Shown: positions 29,260 through 43,240, numbered from the stretch's first letter. The stretch is 64,000 nt of DNA from Eunapius fragilis (GCA_963681505.1 OY811971.1:18681234-18745233), one strand, 5' to 3'. Notes: generated by a model from the letters alone, not told the origin. A program made the numbers and translations.

Positions 29260-30545
29260 AGGCGTACCACTGTGCACAATATCCACGTGCCTGGGTACAA
29301 ATTCATGAAAGGTTTAGGGAGTCCTCTTATATGGAGAGGCTCAGTCGATCATGTATTCACAACACATCTATGCATGTTGTGGCTCATATTATAGTACAGG
29401 CATTATGGTTACCCTTGTTTTGGAACACACAAGTCTAGCTGAATGTAAGAGTGGAAAGAAGGGTGCAATGATAAAACTGAAAACTGTACTTTTGAAACCA
29501 GAGACGGACGGGGGAGGGGGGGGGGGGGGGGAGGGAGGATTGCAACTAGGTTTCGTGTAATTTAGCCTTAATAGCGATTTTTAAAAATTTTCCCCTATAA
29601 ATCAATCTTTGACTTACAAGCTGTAAAAAGATTATTATATAGCATGTGTATGTATTGCATAGGACGCGTTGCAATGGTTACTCCGTTATTATGAAACCAG
29701 AACAATAGTGAGCTGCATATATTTATTTAATTATACTTACAGAGCACGACACGGGAGTTAATGCGTGTTCAGCCATTGTGCCGCGAAACGGCTGGGCCAC
29801 GAAAAGTAATTCACGCACTAATGCCCCGAAACGACCTGGAAATATGCAATTAATTTTACGCACCATTATATCTTTGTAACGGGTGAAATAGGGATAATCA
29901 AAATCAATGAATGGGAATGGACTTCTCTACGGATTTCTAACGTATTTGTGCTGCAACACTCAAGCCTAAGCCGAAAGTTCAATAATCAAATACACCCTCC
30001 AATGACACGAATTTTCGACAAGTGAGTTACAGCATTTATATAAGTATAATATCCCATGCATCTTCTCTCCAGAAAACCCGTAAAAGGGGGTTATCTTTCG
30101 GCAGGAGTATTTATGACTTCAAATTCGGTATAAATCCATAAAGAAGTCCTATCACATTCATTAAATTTTACACTTGCTTTATTTATTGTTGTTTTCATGT
30201 CGGAATCTATAGTAGTTGTTTGTCTTGTTGGCCATGTCATGTTGGTCCATCAAGTTGCATGGGACACGATGTTCCCTATAAAGCTAGTGTATGGCTCTAA
30301 ATTGCGAGTTGCGCAACACGGTTCCTGGGAATAGTAGTACATTGTTGTTGCGAACTATAGCCGCCTTATGTATATTTACAAAGATGGCTTCCGGTCCGTT
30401 GAAACGGTTTCCCAGTAGAAGCAGTACTGACAGTTCATTGAGGCATACAAGGAATCAGTGACCGCGCTTGTACAACGACACGATCCTGATACCCGTGTTG
30501 CTAAGGGATCGCGATAATGAATTGGCAACCGCTCTAAAAAAATAA
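29260..30545. repeat. Inverted repeat copy 1, upstream of the P4HA gene
   Basis: Diverged inverse of 33170-34880. Shared blocks include GGGTACAAATTCATGAAAGG, GTACAGGCATTATGGT, AAGAAGGGTGCAATG, AACGGTTCCTGGGA-type sequence and GTACATTGTTGTTGCG. Contains a poly-G tract (about 29518-29535). Both copies are probably one unclassified transposon family; no intact ORF. Confidence 0.7.
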
Positions 30546-31622
30546 CCGAAAACATAATATTGATACGGTACATGTAAATTGCTGCAGAGACGACGTTAAT
30601 AGGACAACGTTATAGCCATGGGCTAATGTCACATGCACGAACATACGAAGCATGGTCTGGCGGTTCACAGTCATCCCCTCTTGCAATCCTTGATACAACA
30701 GTTGTAGTAGAGTAGAAATTTGTAAAATAAATGCATGCATAGTAAAAATGTAAAAGCAGTATTTTGAAATGGTGATTGCAACGAAATTCCACAGTATTTA
30801 CATCAATTTATTGGATACAATTACTGCAGATAAGTGCACCAAAACGTGCACGGAATAGACGGGGGTTGAAGGAAAGATGAACGGAGATAGACTGAAATAT
30901 ACTAGAGGCATACCGCTGCAGTACTGCGTACACATAATTCTCCCACTTAAATCTATTACTATATTAGCCATGCATGATTTAAGATAATTAGGTGATTGAT
31001 TGAAGAAACAGAGGCCTAGGCGATTTGAAGAAGTCAAGTACTTGACGCGCGATTAATAGTCCATTCACTGATACAGAGACTTACTACAGTTCAATAACTT
31101 TTAAGTGCGTTGCTGTCTCGTCTCTGTCTCCATCTCCTACGAATTATTCCCCCACCCCCACAAAACACGCGCATAGTAATTTTATTCAGGCAAAACGATA
31201 ATATATAAAGCAATTGAAAAAATAATCACGTGCGCCATTGACTTAAGCAATTTTTAGCACTCGCGATCCACGCGAGTTAATCGCACCTCAAAAAGGGGGC
31301 CGATTTTTTAGTTTGAATACAAGTCTTGCATGCTACAAGCTAACACGCTTTGTTGATAGTAATATACAGGCAACTTATAGATAGATTCATTAAAGCCTTG
31401 CTAGATTTGGTTCAACGTCTTTTATGATTGACAGAGAAGGAAATCGAATATTTATTTAACTTATGGGGGAGAGTCCCCTGATCTAGGTGAACTGTTATGG
31501 CCATGTTTGGAATATAATATAGCCTATTGTGTGCCTATCGCTACCCTCACACTCACCACTCATATCTCCTATCACGCACTCTCGGGGGAGCAACGCCGTT
31601 GTGTGACGGTTTTGACTATTTC

Positions 31623-31624
<2 letters not shown>

Positions 31625-31678
<54 letters not shown>

Positions 31679-31755
31679 ACACACACACACATGCACACAC
31701 ACACACATGCACGCACACGCACGCACGCACACACATGCACACAAACACAATACAC
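31625..31755. repeat. (CA)n microsatellite upstream of P4HA
   Basis: Long CA repeat with CATG interruptions, 115-245 bp before the P4HA start codon. An acceptor-like TTTTTTGTTTCAG at 31808-31820 may end a 5' UTR intron. Confidence 0.9.
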
Positions 31756-31869
31756 ATGCGTGGGGACGAGACTAATTTTATCGAAACAGTTTTAAACGGA
31801 CAATAATTTTTTTGTTTCAGGGATAGATAAAAAGCCAAGCTGACCTCTCGGTGAAATAGAACGTTCAAG

Positions 31870-34800
31870 ATGTTTAGTTCTAAATTTGCCACGTTAGTTG
31901 CTATGTTGCTGGCACTTAGTGAGGTCGTGAGGGGCGAGGTGTACACGGCACTGGTCCACATGGAAGGTCTCTTGAGCGCTGAACAGCAGCTGTTAGAAGC
32001 TCTAAATACTTACAGAACACAGGAAAGGAAAAGGTGGAACAGCATACTTGTACATAGCGCTTTAACGCCGGAATAACTTGCATTTGATTACTTGTAGACT
32101 TGATGAAATGGATAAGTTTGCCGAAAGTGTTCGAAGCTCATCGAATAAGTCTGGGAGCAATCCATCTCAATATCTGCATAATCCTGTAAACGTATTCCAG
32201 CTGGTCAATCGCTACTACAACGGATGGATGAAACTCAACCATAAAATATACAGTATGGATAACAGAATGCGTAAGTCGTCGAAAGAAACGTAAAATTTAT
32301 ATGCACTACGACACTCACCTCAGATTTAATGAATAATTTTACGCTTCAAATGCAAAAATACGAGTTCCCGTCGTCCAAAGACTTCAAAGGAGCGGCTGTT
32401 GCTCTCATGCGTCTACAAGACACCTATGATCTAACCACGGCGGCCATAGCCAGCGGCCAGGTTGGCACCGGAGGCCTGAGCCTGAGTAGTGAGTCACATC
32501 GCACATAGAAGCGTCTTCATGTCCATTGGTGCATGTTTAGTTATTGTAACGTATTTAGAGCAATTGATCACACCGACGATGTCACTATGTACACTAAGTA
32601 TCCATTAGAGATTTTATTTCGTATATAGTTTACAACTATAATTGACCAATGGCTTCACAACTTTGCAAATCTCAATTGCCTATTTATTAAGGCCATGATT
32701 GTTATTTGATTGGTCGAGAGGCGTATTTGGAGGAGAACTGGATGCATACAAAGAAGTGGATGTTGGAGGCACTTGACTTGTTTGACAAGGAGAAAGATCA
32801 GGGTCAACTGGATGTAAATGTTGTCTATGATCACTTGAGGTTTGCAGAGTTCAAGGTACGTATACGAGACATGGAACAGCGCCGTGTAATACTACGGTTA
32901 ACCTATCTTTCCTCTACCCCCTCCCTCCCCCATTAGTTGAATTATGTAAGTAACACAGTGCGGTACATCAATCTACTGCTACATAATGGTAGGCATGGTG
33001 GGATGAAGGATGGGGTGGATGATTGTGACCCCTAAGTCACATGTTAGTATAGCCAGCGGTACATGTGTGACTAGCCTCATCTATGTCCTATTAGCGTCGT
33101 TTTCCGAGGAAATTGTATCAATATTGTTTATTACTTATATAGTACAGCTACCGCGAAAGTGGGACCTTTTTCTTTAGAGCGGTTGGCCATTCATTAATGG
33201 CATCTCTGCAACTCGGGATGATCCGGATAAAAGCATGTCATTGTTGTGGTGTTGTACAAGCATGGCTACTGCGAATCCGTAGAAACGGAAGCCCCCTTTG
33301 TGAGTATTCATAAGGCGGTTATTCTTGCCCGCAACAACAATGTACCGCATTTCTTCTAATCCCAGGAACCGTGTTGCGCACGACACGCTACACGAGGCGA
33401 CATCGTGTTCCACGCAACATGATATAGACATTGCAACAAGCCATTTAACATGATGGACCGACCAATATGATGACATGACCAACATACCTTTAAGATAGAC
33501 AACAGAGCAATTTTCAATTCGTAAGAACAATGTCAAACTACATTTAATACTGAGGTCCCTTTTCGCTAGGAACGATCCATGCCTTAATATATGTGGGACA
33601 ATACACTGTATGGTAAATATATGGGACATTTTCCACGCGAAACGATATTTCAAACGTTTTTTAAATTTTAAAATGCTTCACGCTACAATCACTATATCAT
33701 CAAATTGCTAAATCGAATTTTGCCATAAACGAGTTACAATACTTCTATATTTATAACGTCCCTTCCCTAGAAAACACTCAAAGAGCATATAGCATCTAGA
33801 GTTTCAGAATGTTTCAGCAGAAGTGTTTTTATCGTCAAATACGGAAGAAATCCGTAGAGAAGCCTATCCAACCCGTTACAAAGATATAATTAATCAATGG
33901 TGCCGAAAATTAATTGCACATTTCCCGGTCGTTACGTGTCGCATTATGCTGAATACGCATGAATTACTTCCCGTGTCGTGCCATTAAGTTCGGTCAAACA
34001 GCCATTATTAACAAGTACCCTGCATTTAAATGTAGCTCATAACAAATTCTAATCTTCTGTTTTCAAACGGAGTAACCATTGCACCGCGGCTTATGCAATA
34101 CACATACATAATAATATTCTTTTTACAGCAAGCATTGATGTAAAAATAAATTTAAAAAACTCTAAGCGGTTATTAAGGCTAAATTACATGAAATCCAATT
34201 ACATCAAAGTTGCAATTTTCTGTCCCCTTCTGGATTCAAAAGTATGATCAGTTTGTTCATTGCACCCTTCTTCCCACAGATACATTCAGCTAAGTGTGTA
34301 GCGTCGCCTGTGCATGCCAACTTAATAAGCACAATACACTGGAATAGTACAACACACAGACCAATACTCCAAACATAGCACCAAACTAACACATTTATAT
34401 AACAACAACACCAACATCTGGACTGCCAACAAAACAACACCACACACAAGGCCGGGCAGGGGGTTCGACACAATCCTTTATTAAAAAGAAGATGATCCTT
34501 AAGAAAGTACCCCTATGTAAAACGAAAAACCAACATACATATAGTGGGAGGGGGGGGGGGGGGGGGGGTGGAAACCGTCTGTCTAGCACTGCCCAGCCAC
34601 ATGCAACACAATTCACAGATAAGTCCACCAACTGCAGCTCAGCGTCATAGTACTCCAGGGCTTATCTGTCATCCGCCAGAGATATCTGCTAATGTGATGA
34701 AACATATAATTGTATCAACAGTGCACAAAAAATGGTGTCATCATGTTTTTGGGTACCATAATGCCTGTACTGATATGAGCTGTGGACATGTGCTATGATT

Positions 34801-37800
34801 GAATACGTGATCCTCTGTGTCTCTCTCATATAAGAGGATTCCCTAAAGCCTTTCATGAATTTGTACCCAAATGAGTGTTGTGTACAAACCATGTACATCC
34901 CTACCATGTCATTGGATCTAAGTGTACCCCTCTGTGTGCATGGATTACCCATGCAATTACCTGCATTGATATTCTATCACTGTCATATGAAGTATTCTGT
35001 CCCTTCTCTACCATATCGACATAGCTTGAAATTATGTCTGTCATGCATATGTTCCCCCCCCCACCCCGCCCACTCCCGTTACCTGTATATGCCAGCACAG
35101 CCTGGCTAGATGGGTATTGTGGATTGCAAATACAATAGTACCAGATAAACATGCACTTTTCTCTTATCTATATATAATGAAACAGCTGTTCCTCAGACTG
35201 ACGCAATCAAGAGATCTGGTGATCCTGAACATGACCGCTATGAACAGTTGTGTCAACAGGCTGATCCCCTGGTAAGAGGCTAAGAATGGGGCGCACAACA
35301 GGCATGGGGGCGAGGTAATTTTTGTAAGAATTGTGTGGGAGGGAAAATTTGATACAAATCTGTTTCTGCAATTAGTATAGTCCACAATGACTATGCGGAA
35401 ACTTGTCATCTTGAAAGAAAAGAGCTAGCTACTATCATACAGAATACGATATAAAGGGTACTAAATGAAAATGAAAATATTATGAGGATTGTTAGTAACC
35501 ATGGTAACAGATAATTGATTAAATATGTTTTTTTGTATATTTTAAAATTCTATCTATATGTACTATGTATATCGATGTATATTATTATATTAATATAAAT
35601 CATTACAACTTTGAGTGTAGCATATATGGTATATCCATTATTGTTAATCTGTTTTAATTATCTGTCCACAGCCCAGTGGCCTGCACGACAAGCTGATCTG
35701 TTATTATGATGATCAAAACCACAACCCTCGTCTGATTCTCAATCCAGTGAAAGTGGAAATACTGCATGTGGATCCAGTCCTCTATATCTTCAGAGACATC
35801 TTTTCTGAGACCGAGATGAAGTTAATAAAAGACATTGCTACACCCAAGGTAGGAACACCTTTCAAACCATTCTCTTATAACTCGTAAGTATAACATTATT
35901 ATGCAGCCAGAGTTGTGCATGCTCAAAAACTATTTAAACATTTTCTGTTATGTTTATAGCACTGACATGCAATTCTCATTACTGCATGTTGATAGGCAAA
36001 ATAATTGTGGTGTTTTATTGCATTGACTACTTTGCCATGCACTGCAATTACTGCTGTGAGTGACCTGCAGTACTTACACTTCAAGAAGGAGGTATATCCC
36101 GTTTGGAACCATATACTGCAGGGATAGAGAAATAGTCGTTTCAGATTAGTAATATGGTCAGAGAGGGATCTATCCACGAAAACTACATATAGATTCAAAA
36201 ATATCAATTCAGTTCAAAATGGGTAAAGGAAAGTGGAATGCTGAAAAGCGGGTGAATCGAATTAATAGTCCAGTCAACATGAGCATTTACAAGGCATGCA
36301 TATTATTGCTATTAATGGAACTCAATGAACAAGGCCACCCATGATTCATTTTTCTGTGTATATAATTACAGAATGCATATAACTTATATTGCAGCTAACA
36401 CGTAATGTCATGGCACTGTCTCAGTGTATATTTATCATTTATGCACAAACTTATAATGCATCCATGTAATGGAATTGACTTATGAACATCAAAAGTCACT
36501 ATTCTCTACTCTTCCCCCTCCTCTCCCACACACTTCTCCACCAGCTATCTCGATCGGGCGTGCTCAATGCTGATGGCAGCACGAATGATGATGTGCCGTA
36601 CAGGATCAGTAAGAGGTGTGCTCCTCAATGGGGTTGCTGAATGCACAATATATAATTTGGCAAAGCTATGTGATAGTGGAAGAATGATTCTCAGGCGCAA
36701 AGCGCATGGAATAGTGACTGCTCTTTCAATACATAACTTCAAAGGGTCTGTATATTTGCCTGAAGTAAATTACTGTAGAAAACTATTATTCTAATTAACA
36801 CACAACACAAGAGTTGTTATTGTGCATGAGAAATCAGGTTATGCACAATATTAAATCCAATACTGTAACATAGAGAAATTATCCGCAATAACCTTCACTC
36901 CTAATAAGATTCTTTGTAAGAGTAATTTACACTCCCCATGTAGTGGTTGTCATGCGATTCAAGATCATAAAGTCATTGAAAGGATGGCTCATATAAAGTT
37001 TGAACCCATTCTTTCTCCTGCTCTCCTCACAGTGCATGGTTGGATCTCTCAGATGATGCCTTGGGCCACTTGGCTAGAATTGACCAGCACATCGAAGATG
37101 TCACAGGTTTGGAAATGGACTCAGCTGAGGAGCTACAAGTGGTGAACTATGGCATTGGAGGCCATTACGAACCTCACTATGACTTTGCTGATGTAAGATG
37201 TTAAGTAGGTTGCACGCTTTGCCTCCTCTACTAACTGTACATCACTCATGGTGCATAATTATACATACTTGCACGGATTATTCTTTTAACTGAATAACCT
37301 TCTCTTTCCAACCCCATATTACTTTCAAAATGCTCTACAGAAAGGAAATGATATCTTTAGTAGTGTTGGGTTAGGAAACAGAATTGCAACATTTCTGATT
37401 TATGTAAGTTGTGTTTGAAGATAGGACTTGGGTGCTGTTTGCATTTTATTCCATCCTTAAGATGAGTGACGTAGAACTTGGTGGTGCTACAGTATTTCTA
37501 CGTCTTGGCGCAAGGGTAGCACCTTCCAAAGTACATTTATTGTGCACTATTTGGTTCTGGTTATTATTCTACCCTCTGCTCAAGGGTGATGCTGCCTTTT
37601 GGTATAACTTAAAGAGGTCTGGTGAGCAAGACATGATGACTTTACATGCAGCCTGTCCCGTACTGGTGGGCTCAAAATGGGGTAAGTGGTCACTTAGTCT
37701 ACAAGGTAAACTACTTCATTCATTTTTAGTGTGCAACAAGTGGATACATGAGATAGGACAAGAGTTAAGACTTCCCTGTGGTCTAACCCCTGATGAATAA
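31870..37800 (+). CDS. P4HA: Prolyl 4-hydroxylase subunit alpha (12 exons)
   Basis: Collagen prolyl 4-hydroxylase alpha subunit: Fe(II)/2-oxoglutarate enzyme of the ER, tetramer with protein disulfide isomerase. Exons fitted by GT-AG borders and phase: 31870-32033, 32098-32270, 32324-32488, 32692-32855, 35197-35271, 35672-35848, 36545-36615, 37033-37192, 37341-37403, 37462-37530, 37585-37681, 37730-37800, giving about 482 aa. Signal peptide and P4Ha_N (EVYTALVHMEGLLSAEQQLL), peptide-substrate TPR start (HDCYLIGREAYLEENW), then the catalytic domain. This keeps HYD (first His/Asp iron ligands, exon 8), TLHAACPVLVG (second His, exon 11) and the Lys of GSKW (2-oxoglutarate). Length is about 50 aa below the usual 530. 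The second half of the TPR (DKAL...LDPxH type) is not found in the 2.34-kb fourth intron, where a repeat has inserted. Strong identification; exon 5 start is the least certain border. Confidence 0.9.
33170..34880. repeat. Inverted repeat copy 2, inside P4HA intron 4
   Basis: Inverse of 29260-30545 with about 440 bp extra (about 34305-34740, including a poly-G run at 34550-34568). A 159-aa minus-strand frame (33174-33653) lies in it, but its reading is not kept in copy 1, so coding is doubtful. Confidence 0.7.
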
Positions 37801-38949
37801 GACTGTGCATGTAAAATAATCTTGTGTTGAATTTGATATCATGGAATAGAGATACATCAATTCTTACAGCAAATCTTTCAAATAATGATGTGATGTGCAT
37901 GATGGGTGTATAAAACCAAATGACATGAAGGTTAGACTCTAGTTCGTATATATAGTCGGAAGGAGTGCAATCAAATCCACTATAATTTGCATCAGATGCA
38001 ATCAGATTAGCATATCCCACACATTAACGGACGAATTGATTAATTAGCCACTAGCTCCATTTTCCGCTGGAGTGAGGTAAACTGCAATATAAGGACGGCT
38101 TGACTTAATTGGAACGGGGGGAGGGAGGAGAGGGTGGGGGAGCGGGTCACTTGCGTTGAAAGGTGTGGAAGAGGACGCTATGCATAGGTTTGTACTGCTT
38201 CATAATTTAGATGCTTCGATATCAAGCCCGGCCTCCCCCCCTCTGCGTATGTGTGACTAAATTGAAATTGACTACACTGATGTTACTATGCATTAAAAAT
38301 GCGTTTTCTTGGAGTAATATTACACGAATAAGAAATATGCAATGTCAAAATATTCTCTGCACCAAGCATTGGCCCAAACTTGCGGAATTTTCTAATCCGT
38401 TCTAATATGGCAGTTTACCTTGCATGTACAATAGTTTTGGTATACTAACCTTTATTGGGTGACCGACTTTTTCTTTTACTGGCTTGCTGCTGATGAACGA
38501 TGGAATGAAATTACGATGGCACACATCTAACGGTGGGACCAGGCGAACCCTAAACCCAAACGGCCTTCGCCACCTAAACCTATACGGTTTGAGATGGACC
38601 AGCTTTAGCACGAAATAGGCTGTTTTCACATGTAAATATACCACACTTGATCAGGTGTTTAAGTATTGTTAGATTTATCTGCGGATTTAATAGGTTGTGT
38701 GGCGCTGAAGAATAAATTACGGAGGTGTCACATGACATAAACACTGAGGGGAAATGCGATATTTATATTTTGCTCACGACACTGAATTCATGGGTGGTCT
38801 ACAGAGACTGGGTGGATAGGGTTTAGCAACGAAATATTCACAACCATTTCCAATTCTACCATATATGATAATCTATCCAGTACTAGTGCGACTTAACACC
38901 CCACTGTTGGTGCCAAGCGTGGTCGCATCGCTTTGTTGGAGTGAGAACA
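37801..38949. other. Intergenic between P4HA and NLR gene
   Basis: No supported gene or repeat apart from a G-rich stretch at about 38117-38145. The NLR promoter should lie here; no clear TATA box is seen. Confidence 0.5.
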
Positions 38950-41900
38950 ATGGAAGCTGCAGAATTGATGAAGAAGAGATGCTGTCCGAAGCATCTAATG
39001 ATGATATCAAAACGCATTACTGATTGGAAATATTTAGCGATTCAGCTAGGGTTTAGTTTAGAGAAAGTGGATGAGTTGGACAAATCTCAGGATTCACTGC
39101 CGCTGAAGAAAATTGCAATGCTTTTGAAATGGAAGGAGAAGCTTCAGGGCCAAGCCACGTACAGCATGCTGGCCGATGCTTTCGGCTCAATAAAGAGAAA
39201 CGACTTGGTTGAGGAAGTTAAAGAAATGTTATTTACTCCCTGTGGCGAAGAAGAATGGAAGCAACTTGCCGATAACCTCAGAAAGAAGTACAAGGATCCA
39301 AAGGAGGCTGTTCGATTTTCGTTCATGCGTATCCCCGTTCCGCGTCAGTTCTTCAGACTCGTTTTGGTCAAAGACGAAGGAATTAATAAACCAGAAGACA
39401 AAGCTCGCGTACTATCCATGATGGGTGGAATGGACACCGTTGCTAAAAAGAAAATTCCCATTAATCTGAAAGATATCTTTACAGAAGCAGGTGGGAGCGA
39501 AGGTAAGTTAATTTTAATAGAGGGAGCTCCTGGATCAGGTAAGAGCACCCTGCTGTGGCATATATGTCAGAAATGGGGATCGGGGGAGCTGTTTCAAGAA
39601 TTCAATCTTGTAGTTCATATCCAGCTACGTAATCCAGATATTCACTCGGTCAAGTCTTTCGTCGATCTTCTTCCATGCAGTACAGAAGTAGCCAAGACGA
39701 TACTAGATGAGTTACAGGAAGTAGAAGGAAAGAGAGTTATGTTTCTGTTGGATGGATGGGACGAATTACCTCCTTCAGTGCAAGTTGAATCGTTTATTCA
39801 TGACTTGCTTAATCGTACTCCAAAGTCTCCTCTTTGTCAAAGTTCAATCATAGTTTCCTCTAGACACATGCCATCAGACGATTACTACATGTTACTGACG
39901 TCAAATCTAGAAATCGTGGGCTTTACTGAAATTGAAGTAAAATAATGTTTTAATGACCTCCTTGATGGTGACAAAAAAAGTTTAGATGTATTACTGGAGA
40001 GGTTGAAAGCAAATCCTCATTTGGCCAGCAGTTGTTACTTACCATTGAATGTGGTGATCATAGCACATGTATTTAGGATGATGGGGCAGACGCTTCCATC
40101 CACCATGCTTAAGATACTTGAATACTTGCTACTGAACATTATTCTGCGTCACATGAAGAAACGTTCTTCAAAAGGTTGTCCCTCGTCTCTCAAGTCATTT
40201 GAAAGCCTACCGACTTCTGAAAAGCAGTCTTTAGATTTTCTTTGCCATTTAGCATTTGAGGGGGTATGCAAAGGCAAAGTGATCTTTGATCAGGAAGCGG
40301 TAGGTGCATGCCATGACACATTAAGCTTGCTTCAAGAAATATCATGCTTAGAAATTGTTGGTACTAGTACACGCTATAGCTTCCTACATCTTGTAATACA
40401 GGAGTTCCTAGCTGCATTTTATATGTCCAAATTGTCTGATGAGGAGCAAATTAAAATATTTTACAAAACGTTTCCTGAACAAAGATATTGTAAAGTTCTT
40501 CAATTCTATGCTGGTTTTACGAAACTGAAATGCAAGAGTATTCAAGATGCATTTCATTCCGTAATCGAAAATAGCTTAAACTCAAATACCAATGACATTT
40601 TAGACTTACAAAGTGATATGACCGATTTTCACATCGAAGAAGGCATTGGCGATGGAAATTTAAGATCTCTTAAGAATACTTTTAAGGTAGGGGTTATTAT
40701 AAAGCCTGTATTGCACATAACATTGACGTTCTGTTTCATTAAAATAGATGATACCGAAAAGAAAGAAACAATCATTTGGAATGGAATACATAGTAGCTGC
40801 TAATTGTTTGTTTGAAGCAAATGAGAAAGACCTTTATTCAAAGCTCTTCAGCATACCTTATTTCACAATATCTAATATTCCAGTGACACCATCCGACTGT
40901 CTTGCTTTAGGAAAGCTAACTGCACTGTCAGATACCATTCAAGAACCTCGTTTGAGTTTATGTTACCTAGACAACCTTTGCATCAAATACTTAACATGTG
41001 GTTTACTGGAGGCAAAAAGAACGTTTAGTATTCATATTGCTGAGCCAGCTATAGACGAGGTTGGTATAAAAATATTTTCAGAGCTGTTTAGGAAAGGCAT
41101 AGTTCTTCAACTTATAGGATGTGAGTTAATTGCAGCAGAAGGGTTTCTAACCATTCTTAGAACAATAAAAAATATCAAAGATCACATGCCACAATCCATT
41201 GTGCTTATGTGGTGCAAGGTTGAAATAAATGAAGATAATGGACCACTACTCCAACAAGTGATGCAGCAAGCAAACTTTTGGTGTCTTAGTTTGCGAGGAA
41301 ATGAAGGCGTGGGTGATGAAGGTGCTAAATTCATAGCAAACGGACTTTGTGGATCACCCGGTTTGCGTCATTTAGATTTAGAAGAGTGCAATATCACAGA
41401 AAAGGGGGCAAAATTAATATCAAATGGTCTCAAATATAATAAAACCGTGAAAATTTTGAAATTGTCTTGTAATTTCTTTGCTGATGAAGGTGCAGATTAC
41501 ATAAGAGGAGCACTTGAAAATAATACCACCATCAGAGAATTAGAATTGAACAACTGCCGTTTTTCACCAAACGGTGCTCGGAAGATTTGGAATGGCTTAG
41601 AACATAATAAAAGTATAAAAGTTTTGGATCTTTCACATAATAATATTGGCAACGAAGGTGCAGCTTGCATTGGGAAAGCACTAAAATGCAACACTAGCCT
41701 TGAAGATATAAATTTATCTGAATGTTGTTTGACATCACAGGGTGCAAGATCTATGTCTATTGGCCTACAAGACAATAGGAGTGTGAAATATTTAAATCTG
41801 TCAGACAATTTTCTTCTAGATGAAGGAGCAAATTTCATCATGCAGGCTCTAATACACAACAAAACTCTTGAGGTATTAGAAATGACTCTGTGTTGTATGA

Positions 41901-41998
41901 CGAGGGATGGAATGGTGGACTTCACTGAACAACTGTACAAATACAGTACCGTTAAACAACTGAGCTTTTTTACTGATTTTGAACGGGTTTGGAATTAA
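38950..41998 (+). pseudogene. DEATH-NACHT-LRR receptor (NLR) with one premature stop
   Basis: Innate-type NOD-like receptor. ATG at 38950; residues of about 10-90 have a Death-fold pattern (DWKYLAIQLGFSLEKVDELD). NACHT: Walker A GAPGSGKST (about 39526-39552), Walker B VMFLLDGWDELP (about 39739-39774), sensor SSIIVSSRH. The frame is cut by TAA at 39943-39945 right after GFTEIEVK, then continues unchanged as CFNDLLDGDKKSLDVLLERL and NPHLASSCYLPLNV, the usual post-NACHT helical region. A 61-bp intron (40687-40747, AAG/GTAGGG to AATAG/ATG) keeps phase and leads to 28-aa ribonuclease-inhibitor-type LRRs (about 41270-41980). The stop is one base away from CAA or AAA, so it is a young nonsense mutation, a sequencing error or a read-through site. 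A truncated DEATH-NACHT product is possible. Confidence 0.8.
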
Positions 41999-41999
41999 A

Positions 42000-43240
42000 T
42001 GTTCACCTGTCTGTCAATCTGATCTAAACTTCTCCTATGATGAGATTTTGGCATTTTATCCTATTGATTCTCTCTTTCAATCTCTCCTCTCCTCTTTCCA
42101 CCCACAAATCCATTAACCTGTTTAGTCCACAATTCCGTCATTTCCTCTTGTAGTGCATTTAGTATTGAGTATATGTCTTGTATTCACGTACACACAAATG
42201 AAGTCAATTACATACGGCTATCAAACAAAAGGAAACTTTCGAGTGATCGATATGCTCATTGTACCGCACCGTGATAAGAAAGACACTTCAACCCCCCCCC
42301 CCCCCCCCCCCCCCTTCCTCCCATGCTCAAGATACACGAATAACTTGGTATTTATATACATTTTCTGCTTCGCATGAAGTAAAGTCCTTCCAAGGCAGTT
42401 CGGTCGCGTATATATGTCGGCCATTTTATGAATTCCGAATTCAGTATTACCAACAGCGACATCTTGACGCATATCAGACTCATTTGATAATTGTAATCCG
42501 TAGTTTAATTATTTACTGCATTTGGATAACAGGATCCCTTTCTTAGAAGCATTCTACAGACGAAGCGTTGCTACAGCCCCCCCCCCCCCCCCCCATAGCA
42601 ATCTACGAACGAAGCCGAACACTTCCTGTATCACATGTGTGTAGGTGTACATGTCTGGGTGTGGATGTGTGTCAGTGTGTTTGTATGTGTAAATACTATG
42701 TGCACGGATGTGAGCGTCAGTGCATTACGTGTGTGTTGATTGGGGTCATTAGGGCAAGACTCAAGAGTCGTTTAATGGAGCCAACAGGCCCTCCTTCATT
42801 CGCCAAATAAATAATGTTAAATAATCTTTCCTACATGAGCAGGTTTTGTTAGCATTAATAAGAATGCAAATTTAGTTAGGGTAAGTAGAAAGGACGGGTC
42901 TCATATTTTCAGTGCAGTCTGTTACCTAAGTGTTTTCTGGGGAATTAATAGGTGTCAGTTCAATCAAGGAAAGTAAAAATGGGACTAACTGAGCCGTATA
43001 TTCTGAAGCGTTAAAGAGCTCCTCTTGTTTATCATGCCGGCATATTTGCAAAACGGTTTTAGCAAATAAAAACTGCAATAACAGGGTGATAACATATATA
43101 TTATGAACAAATCAGCACAAGGCTACAATGCACAGTTCTGAAATATTTGGTGATGTGCATCATGTCCAGAAATTGTGGACATCTCGATACAAAAATTCAC
43201 CCTTAAACTCACCAGATAATTTAGAGAATTATCTTATTAT
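42000..43240. other. Intergenic with poly-C tracts
   Basis: Poly-C runs at about 42292-42314 and 42579-42594 and TG-rich sequence at 42640-42700. No gene supported; the proline-rich frames are artefacts. Confidence 0.5.

Noticed and set aside
33174-33653. 159-aa minus-strand frame in P4HA intron 4 as a gene
   Set aside because: The inverse copy at 30.1-30.5 kb does not keep the frame; it is part of a repeat.
39937-39985. A 49-bp intron (GTAAAA...TTTAG) that would remove the NLR stop
   Set aside because: Splicing it would put the downstream sequence in a frame with a stop after six codons; the unspliced frame matches the NLR family.
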